Assembly (NCBI GenBank): GCA_027922465.2
Contig: BQMF02000006.1
Location: 1,674,001 to 1,738,000 of the forward strand
Direction: 5' to 3'
DNA from: Turritopsis dohrnii
Lineage: Eukaryota > Cnidaria > Hydrozoa > Anthoathecata > Oceaniidae
Length of the DNA stretch: 64,000 nucleotides
Within the stretch, counting starts at the first letter, position 1; the number at the start of each line of letters is the position of its first letter. Below, piece by piece: positions 58,703-64,000 of the stretch. The translations under genes and the position numbers were made by a program. The notes below the pieces were generated by a model. It saw nothing but the letters and a program-made list of their open reading frames with translations. It ran no database searches and was not told where the DNA came from.

Positions 58703-59792
58703 ATATTTTTTATCCATTCCTTTGCATCGTCCTTTTTATCACCACCTTTGTCAGGATTTTGTGAAGAGCTTTCAGCTGCTGACCCTCCCGGTAACAAAGC
58801 TTCCACAAGAACACCGATAGCCATACCAAACGCTGTCAGAATGCTAACGATTGTTATACCTTGTTCACGGAATAGTGTTCGTATCCTTTCACCTAATGTG
58901 GTATCTTTGTCGAGGACTTTAGCAATGGTTTCTTTGATGCTCGTAACTTGACTGTTTAGTTTGCCTTTGAGAATATTAATGTTCTCTTACCTAGCTTTCA
59001 ACTCTTCACGTAATCCCACCATTCTCTCTTCAACCTCTTTTCGTTGTTCATCTGTGTATGTTGCATCATTTTCCATTTCTTCCAACTTGTTTTTCTCCTT
59101 ATCGATATGCTGTTCTATTCGAACCTTTTTTGCACCCTCTTCCTGAAGACCTCCTCGTATGTTTCTCAGTGCTTTATCCAATCCTAACAGCTCACGCACA
59201 GGATCTTCAAATAGATCGCCGGTCTGAGTTGTTTCATGATCGACCGATTGTTGTGTAAGCGTTGAAATTAAATCTTCCGTACCATTTACCACATCACCGG
59301 ACATATCTTCCAACTCTACATCGGTTGCTGTTGTGATTTTAGATGTCGAAGGAAGCTCTTCTGCTATTTTGTTAAGTACAGCTGCCTGTCTGGCTGAAAA
59401 TTTGCTCTTAGGTATATCATACCGTAAACTACGTAACCTGTTCTTACCCAATATGTCAGCTATAGTACCAGTAGTCCTTAGTCTTACATTGTTTGTCAAT
59501 GGTTTGCTACTGTCTTTGTAGTATAATTCACCATCTCTAATTTCAAACTGATCGGTATATAACACCTCAGGTTTTGACCGGAATTTGTCGGATAATCTAT
59601 CATACAGCCCTTTAACTAGTTCTTTCAAAACTCTAGTATTCAGACTGTGACCTCCAAATGATGTTTCTCGTTCACCTGATGTATCTGTGCACCCGTACGA
59701 TCACCGGTCGGTATGAGAGGAAACGTCTCATCGGTTGTTTCATCTGTCGTCATCCCATGTTCTCCAAAGGGGTCAATGTCAATGTCCGCCAT
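58699..59792 (-). pseudogene. Polinton coiled-coil/membrane protein, frameshift and stop
   Basis: Starts at the ATG 59792 with MADIDIDPFGEHG. A 1-nt frame change near 59680 moves into GGHSLNTRVLKELVKGLYDR; the frame then runs to a TAA at 58989-58987, after which the same frame continues (LKGKLNSQVTSIKET) to TAG at 58699. A coiled coil (about 59000-59150) precedes a C-terminal hydrophobic segment (ITIVSILTAFGMAIGVLVEA). Similar MADIDIDPFG proteins are, as I recall, frequent in cnidarian genomes. Function unknown; a structural or membrane role is possible. Divergent from the gene at 59848. Confidence 0.6.
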
Positions 59793-59835
59793 TTTATTTA
59801 TTTAGAGGATAATTTATTATTAATTATGTTATAAC

Positions 59836-59844
59836 AACCCTCTA
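59836..59844. promoter_or_regulatory. AACCCTCTA motif, second copy
   Basis: Between the divergent starts at 59792 and 59848, four bases before the ATG of the plus gene. A related TTTAGAGGAT lies at about 59801-59810. Confidence 0.4.
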
Positions 59845-59847
59845 AAT

Positions 59848-60444
59848 ATGAGTTTTAAAATTTATCAAAAACTACCCACTGCTCCTGAGGATTTGAATGA
59901 GCAGGAAAAGTTTAACGCAAGCGTAATAAATTCTGAGTTTGAAGAGTTGATAAAACTGAAGAACAAGTTTAGCATCAAGCTCAAGAGATACAACTAGGCG
60001 ATAGAACGATCGATGCTACTAAATGCTAGCTCAAGCGCTATAACCATTGGCTCTGGCATCGGTTCAATTGCAACAGGGGCTACTATTATCGGAATACCTA
60101 TTTCTGCAGGATTAGGTGGTGTAGCCTTAGCCGGCTCTATCTGTACCGGACTTACCACAGCTGTCATCAAAAGATATCAAAAGAAAGTAGAAAAAGTGAT
60201 AAAATTATATGATATTGTTACATCCTCAATTTCTGTCTTCGAAACAAGTATCCCACAGGCATTGAATGATGGGAGGATCAATTACAAAGAATTCCAGGTT
60301 TTGCAGGGAACATATTACAAAGCTTTAGAAAGACTCAGTTCTACAGATAGAAAGATGGAGACTGAAACCCAAAATCAATTTCAAAAAAGTTTGATGGTAG
60401 AACTTCAAAACCTGAAAAAATCCATAACCGAAAATGGTTACTAG
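59848..60444 (+). pseudogene. Polinton hydrophobic/helical protein, one in-frame stop
   Basis: ATG at 59848 (MSFKIYQKL); TAG at 59995-59997 breaks a frame that continues to 60444. The middle part is a glycine/alanine-rich hydrophobic stretch (ISAGLGGVALAGSI, residues about 85-100), followed by helical segments with YQKKVEKVIKLYDIV and YYKALERLSS. A membrane-associated or pore-like helical protein would fit; I do not know the family name. Intact from the internal ATG at 60013. Confidence 0.6.
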
Positions 60445-60528
60445 GATGTGTGGTTATATGCTCCTCAATTTGAAAAAGTGATAAATGAAACTGATATAAA
60501 GAAATATGATCACAAGTATATATAGACA

Positions 60529-60867
60529 ATGGAATTTCCAACAGTTGCAACATTTGAACAAAACATGGAACAAATTATTCCGATCATAAACTGGAGAGAG
60601 GTACTTGAAAATGTGATTTATCATGTAAAATCTGTAGGTGAGATAGACACACCTGCATCTGAATTTGGTTCTGGAAAAGCTATGTATGCAGAGGTCCAAG
60701 ACAGAACAGGAAATTTATATAAGACATGGTTGCCTGCAAGACTTTGCGTTGAATTGAAGGATTATGGTTGGAATTCTAGCGAAGCCTTTGTCAGACCGAA
60801 GGGGCTCAAACAATCTGAAAAGAATCATGAAAGGCAATTCTTTGATTATGACATTATGTGGCGCTAA
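60529..60867 (+). CDS. Small Polinton protein of unknown function
   Basis: 112 residues, intact. Features: FPTVATFEQNMEQIIPIINW at the start, TWLPARLCVELKDYGW in the middle, and FVRPKGLKQSEKN near the end. It is rich in aromatic residues with a basic patch, and may be a compact beta-domain such as an OB-fold ssDNA-binding protein, but that is only a guess. It faces the integrase gene (convergent, 64 bp apart). Confidence 0.55.
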   Translation: MEFPTVATFEQNMEQIIPIINWREVLENVIYHVKSVGEIDTPASEFGSGKAMYAEVQDRTGNLYKTWLPARLCVELKDYGWNSSEAFVRPKGLKQSEKNHERQFFDYDIMWR

Positions 60868-60930
60868 ACCTCGTCGCTAGACGACTCATCTTTACTTGTT
60901 TCTAGTAAAGATACTTTGTATGTACTATGT

Positions 60931-61913
60931 TCACCAACCTTGCACATAATCAGGAGGTAGCTCTGTATCCTCAGGTATCAACATAAGCTCTTCATTCACA
61001 AAAGCTCGTTCAGGTCCATCTTGAAGGTAATACATTACACGGTTACCAGGTTGATCTATTACCTCACTCAATCTATATGTCCTCTTTGACCATATTCTAT
61101 CTGTTGCTCTTTTTCGATGGTCATCGTGCTCTTCACCAGGTGCAATAGATATCTATACAAACGATCTTGAGGTAGCTCTACTTCAGGTGGATAGCTCTCT
61201 CGTTTAGCGAGAGGCACCTCTTTCAATTTGATGGCATCTTTTGGTTTCATACCGATCATCTGAGTTTTCGTATCGTTTAATCTACCCACAAGTTTATACA
61301 AATATTTGACCCATGTAGATGATACCTTTTCCGAATCATTCAGTTCTTGAGCATCTTGTATTTTGAATAAATTTTCAGCAAGTATCTTGTTCAATGCTTC
61401 AACAAAAGCTGTATGGGTATGCTTATATTTAGTAGTTGCTCTTTTAATTTCAACATTATTCTTCTCCAACAATTTTGATACATCCGCTTTGAATTCTGAA
61501 CCGTTATCGCATTGAAATACTTTTGGATAGTTTAAGGGTCCGACCTTGTAGATGTCTTCGATCATAGCGGCAACCTCTTTCGCTCTCTTAGTATTCAAAG
61601 GTCGGGCCACCTTATAGCGTGAAGCAACATCGACACCAGACAAAATGTACTTGTATTTATTACCATACAACATATCACTAGGCATATACAATATATCAAA
61701 TTGATGAATCTCATTCGGTTTAGTTACCTCATAATGTGGACGTTCGATCCTTTTCGGTGCCGGTAGATGTACCTGCCACAAAGCTTGTTTTGATAGTCAC
61801 TTCCTAATTTCCTTCGTTTTGAAACCAAATCCTCTTAGATTGCGAACAGCCTTTTGTCCTTTCCATAAGTTTTTAGGTTGATAGTAAATTTCTTGAAGTT
61901 TAGAGTTTGACAT
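60931..61913 (-). pseudogene. Polinton DDE integrase with chromodomain-like tail, broken
   Basis: rve-type integrase that would insert the element into the genome. Start ATG at 61913 (MSNSKLQEIYY). TGA at 61799-61797 stands where a tryptophan is likely. The catalytic triad is visible: Asp in HQFDILYMP (about residue 73), Asp in QCDNGSEF (about 136) and Glu in FVEALNK (about 172), giving a D,D(35)E pattern. A 1-nt frame change near 61150 shifts into the C-terminal WSKRTYRLSE and VMYYLQDGPERAFVNEELM segments, a chromo/GPY-like tail, to the stop at 60931. Convergent with the gene at 60529. Confidence 0.75.
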
Positions 61914-62019
61914 CTTTTATTTATACATATTTTATTATTTTATTACGATATAACATGTAGTGTGACAAAACAAACAAAAGTGGCTTAAAAGTTTTATCTC
62001 TTTTATATAAAGAATAAAC

Positions 62020-62343
62020 ATGACTGACAAAACAGAATCACATTACGATAATGGAGTATCAGATTACCGATCAATGGGTTTTAGTGCGTTACGAGCATTA
62101 TGTGCATCACGAAAAATAAAATATGTTAACCAGATGAACAAAGCTAAATTGATCGAGGTACTTGAGAAAAATGATAAGGATCCATTGTTTCTTTGTGATC
62201 CTGATACGAGACAAGTATTTTATACACGCTATTCAAACTGGATAAGAAACAACGAAGAAAAATATCAAAGGTATCGAGAGAGCCAATACGAGAAGAGAAG
62301 GATGGCTCGCAAACAAAATAGATTGGCTCGTTCATCCTTGTAG
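62020..62343 (+). CDS. SAP-domain DNA-binding protein
   Basis: 107 residues, intact. Residues about 20-51 (GFSALRALCASRKIKY, then KAKLIEVLE) form a SAP motif, a helix-turn-helix that binds AT-rich DNA. The basic C terminus (YRESQYEKRRMARKQ) could add DNA affinity. It precedes the PolB gene on the same strand and ends in a hairpin. A related SAP-like segment begins the PolB protein itself. Confidence 0.65.
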   Translation: MTDKTESHYDNGVSDYRSMGFSALRALCASRKIKYVNQMNKAKLIEVLEKNDKDPLFLCDPDTRQVFYTRYSNWIRNNEEKYQRYRESQYEKRRMARKQNRLARSSL

Positions 62344-62353
62344 AGGTTGTTTT

Positions 62354-62380
62354 TTTTGTTACTTAAATCGAGTAACAAAA
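62354..62380. terminator. TTTTGTTACT hairpin after the SAP gene
   Basis: A 10-bp stem with a 7-nt loop, starting 11 bp after the stop codon of the SAP gene. It matches the hairpin after the ATPase gene (57204-57228). Confidence 0.45.
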
Positions 62381-62386
62381 GTTACC

Positions 62387-62395
62387 TAGAGGGTT
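62387..62395. promoter_or_regulatory. AACCCTCTA motif, third copy (inverted)
   Basis: TAGAGGGTT lies 61 bp upstream of the PolB ATG. Confidence 0.4.
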
Positions 62396-62455
62396 TGAAA
62401 AAAAATGAGATTTCAAACTGAGTTAAAGCAATTACACAAATAATTATTATACAAC

Positions 62456-64000
62456 ATGACTTCACGAAATACTGTTGTTGAATTAAAAGCTATCGCGAGA
62501 GAGCGTGGCATACCCGGCTACTCAAGACTCAGAAAGGCTGGGTTGATTGAATTAATAGGAAACCCACCTGAGTTTGTTATAAGACCAATGAGGAATGGTC
62601 AACCTGTCCGACCTGTTCCACCGAGACCTACTAGGTTTAACGGACCTGTTCCACCTTCAAGACCTGTTAGAATTATTCCTACCCAACAAGATATGGATTT
62701 GTTTGAACAGCAAGAAATGGCAAAAAATAGACCTCAGGTGAAAAGTAAGTTGGATGAGTTGAAGGAGTGGTTAGTAAATCACACACCTAAACCTATTCGT
62801 GAGAAAGTGAGTAGTGCTTTCAGAGAGATGAAGAAGAAGATTCTTAATCTCTATAAGAGAAAGAATGATGAAAAAGATGAAAAATTGGTGGAACCAAAAG
62901 CGTTTGTCCCCATTGAAACGGCGTTTGAGGGTTCTTACAAAAGGTTCAAGATAAACTCAGATGGAAAAAAGGACGTTGATTCGTTTCTCGAAAAGGTTCG
63001 ACCCATTTTAAGTGATCTGATTATGAGAGAACTCAAAAACAAAAAATCAATAAAAATTCAAGCAACTGTGTGGATCAAATGGAGAAAGGAGGATTTATCC
63101 AATCCTAAAGCAACAATCTACGTCGATAAGGCATTCAATAGCAATATGGAAACAATTCACAATGAAAGCGATATATCTGATGTTATTAATAAGATGTTCA
63201 ATAAGATAATCGAACAGGTTGAAAACCCTGCGTTACCTAAATCCAACTTTGTTATCGATAAAATTTTGAATATTGATGTGGACTTTCATAAGCTAAAATT
63301 AACGAGAGGCAGCTCTTACTTGCCTTTACCTGAGAATTTCAGTGGGAAACGATCTGTTATCAATCCACATAACGAAGATGATGAAGAGTGCTTCAAATGG
63401 GCTGTTATCCCAGCTCTCAATCATGATAAGATCGATAATCATCCTGAACGAATCTCAACTCTCAAAAAGTATGATAACTATAACTGGAACGGTTTATCGT
63501 TTCCAATGGCGCTAAATATAATAGATTTGTTCGAGAGGAGGAACCCTGATATCGCTGTGCATGTTTTGACAAAAGACGAGAAAGATGGTATCTATATGTG
63601 TCGTAAGTCGAAGCATCTTGATCGCAAAGAAACGGTTGTTTTGTTTTTACTATGTGAAGAGGAAAAGAGACATTATATAGCTGTAAAGAACTTGAGTGGT
63701 GTCTTGAGTAAGGTCAACTCGAAGCACGAACATAAGGAGCATTATTGTTTGAATTGTCTCAATGGATTCTCAAGTGAGAAAACACGAGATGAACACTTTG
63801 AATATTGTAAAAATAATGATGTAGCGAAGATCGAAATGCCAAAGGAGGGTAGCACTGTTAAGTTTCATGACGGTCAGTACCAGCTCAAAGCTCCTTTCAT
63901 CATGTATGCTGATTTCGAAGCTTTGTCAAAAGAGGTTTGTAAAGAACCGCGTAGCGGTAGCGGATCATCCACTAAAAAGGTTGGTATACATATCCCCACA
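62456..64000 (+). CDS. Protein-primed family B DNA polymerase, 5' part
   Basis: Open from the ATG at 62456 to the window end (515 codons). Residues 5-35 resemble a SAP motif (VVELKAIARERGIPGYS); a proline-rich linker follows (about 45-85), then a basic helical region. Residues about 431-451 hold a C-x2-C...H-x3-C finger-like motif. The exonuclease I motif MYADFEAL (Asp and Glu at about 486 and 488) follows. Exo II, Exo III and the polymerase palm motifs lie beyond the window. It copies the Polinton genome from a terminal-protein primer. No lesion is seen in the visible part. Confidence 0.8.
   Translation, partial: MTSRNTVVELKAIARERGIPGYSRLRKAGLIELIGNPPEFVIRPMRNGQPVRPVPPRPTRFNGPVPPSRPVRIIPTQQDMDLFEQQEMAKNRPQVKSKLDELKEWLVNHTPKPIREKVSSAFREMKKKILNLYKRKNDEKDEKLVEPKAFVPIETAFEGSYKRFKINSDGKKDVDSFLEKVRPILSDLIMRELKNKKSIKIQATVWIKWRKEDLSNPKATIYVDKAFNSNMETIHNESDISDVINKMFNKIIEQVENPALPKSNFVIDKILNIDVDFHKLKLTRGSSYLPLPENFSGKRSVINPHNEDDEECFKWAVIPALNHDKIDNHPERISTLKKYDNYNWNGLSFPMALNIIDLFERRNPDIAVHVLTKDEKDGIYMCRKSKHLDRKETVVLFLLCEEEKRHYIAVKNLSGVLSKVNSKHEHKEHYCLNCLNGFSSEKTRDEHFEYCKNNDVAKIEMPKEGSTVKFHDGQYQLKAPFIMYADFEALSKEVCKEPRSGSGSSTKKVGIHIPT

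Larger units (their letters stand above)
53295..64000. mobile_element. Polinton/Maverick element, partial (runs off the window)
   Basis: The gene set is diagnostic: A32/FtsK-like packaging ATPase, hexon-type major capsid protein, penton-like protein, DDE retroviral-type integrase and protein-primed family B DNA polymerase. Genes are on both strands in short groups. I cannot find a terminal inverted repeat or a 6-bp target duplication at the left; the boundary given is the first gene. An adenain-type protease is not recognisable in the visible part. Several genes hold single stops or frameshifts, while the capsid genes are intact. Confidence 0.85.

Overview
The window is AT-rich metazoan nuclear DNA made almost entirely of transposable elements and their remains. 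The spliced genes (canonical GT/AG introns, BED, THAP, SWIM and HECT domains), two RepHel Helitrons and a Polinton/Maverick point to an invertebrate. A cnidarian, perhaps a hydrozoan, is my best guess from remembered family resemblance; the sequence does not prove it. I see no ordinary cellular gene that is clearly outside a mobile element. Layout, left to right. 1-9.2 kb: decayed transposase genes (a hAT/ZNF862-like gene, a DIRS-like RT/RNase H piece, an unidentified zinc-finger fragment, a DDE_1-like transposase). 9.2-15.7 kb: a BED-finger hAT element whose gene is split by a 2.7 kb IS630/Tc1-like element with 357-bp TIRs and a TA duplication. 15.7-24.0 kb: a head-to-tail chain of five minus-strand Helitrons, including a damaged RepHel copy. 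24.0-27.5 kb: rearranged SWIM-type and THAP-type gene fragments. 27.5-36.6 kb: a small Helitron interrupted by an 8,465-bp TIR element that carries a spliced HECT E3 ubiquitin ligase gene and, facing it, a 12-exon DDE integrase-like transposase gene. 36.6-51.0 kb: more Helitrons, among them a 7.9 kb RepHel copy with a previously hidden five-exon gene near its 3' end. 51.0-53.3 kb: unassigned DNA with a hairpin repeat and a tRNA-derived SINE head. 53.3-64.0 kb: most of a Polinton/Maverick (capsid proteins, packaging ATPase, DDE integrase, SAP protein, protein-primed PolB running off the window). How the parts work together. The Helitron RepHel protein would mobilise the many short copies that share its ends. 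A second Helitron group has different ends and no visible autonomous partner. The HECT and DDE genes share one pair of termini and one set of 48-bp-spaced palindromic subterminal repeats, so they look like one transposing unit. The Polinton genes form a replication (PolB, integrase, SAP protein) and virion (capsid, penton, ATPase) set. Nearly every autonomous gene has one or a few lesions (1-nt frameshifts, single stops), so the elements look fairly young but inactive as assembled. The nesting gives a relative order: hAT before IS630/Tc1-like; second-group Helitron before the HECT element. All family names rest on motif recognition by eye; no database search was run.
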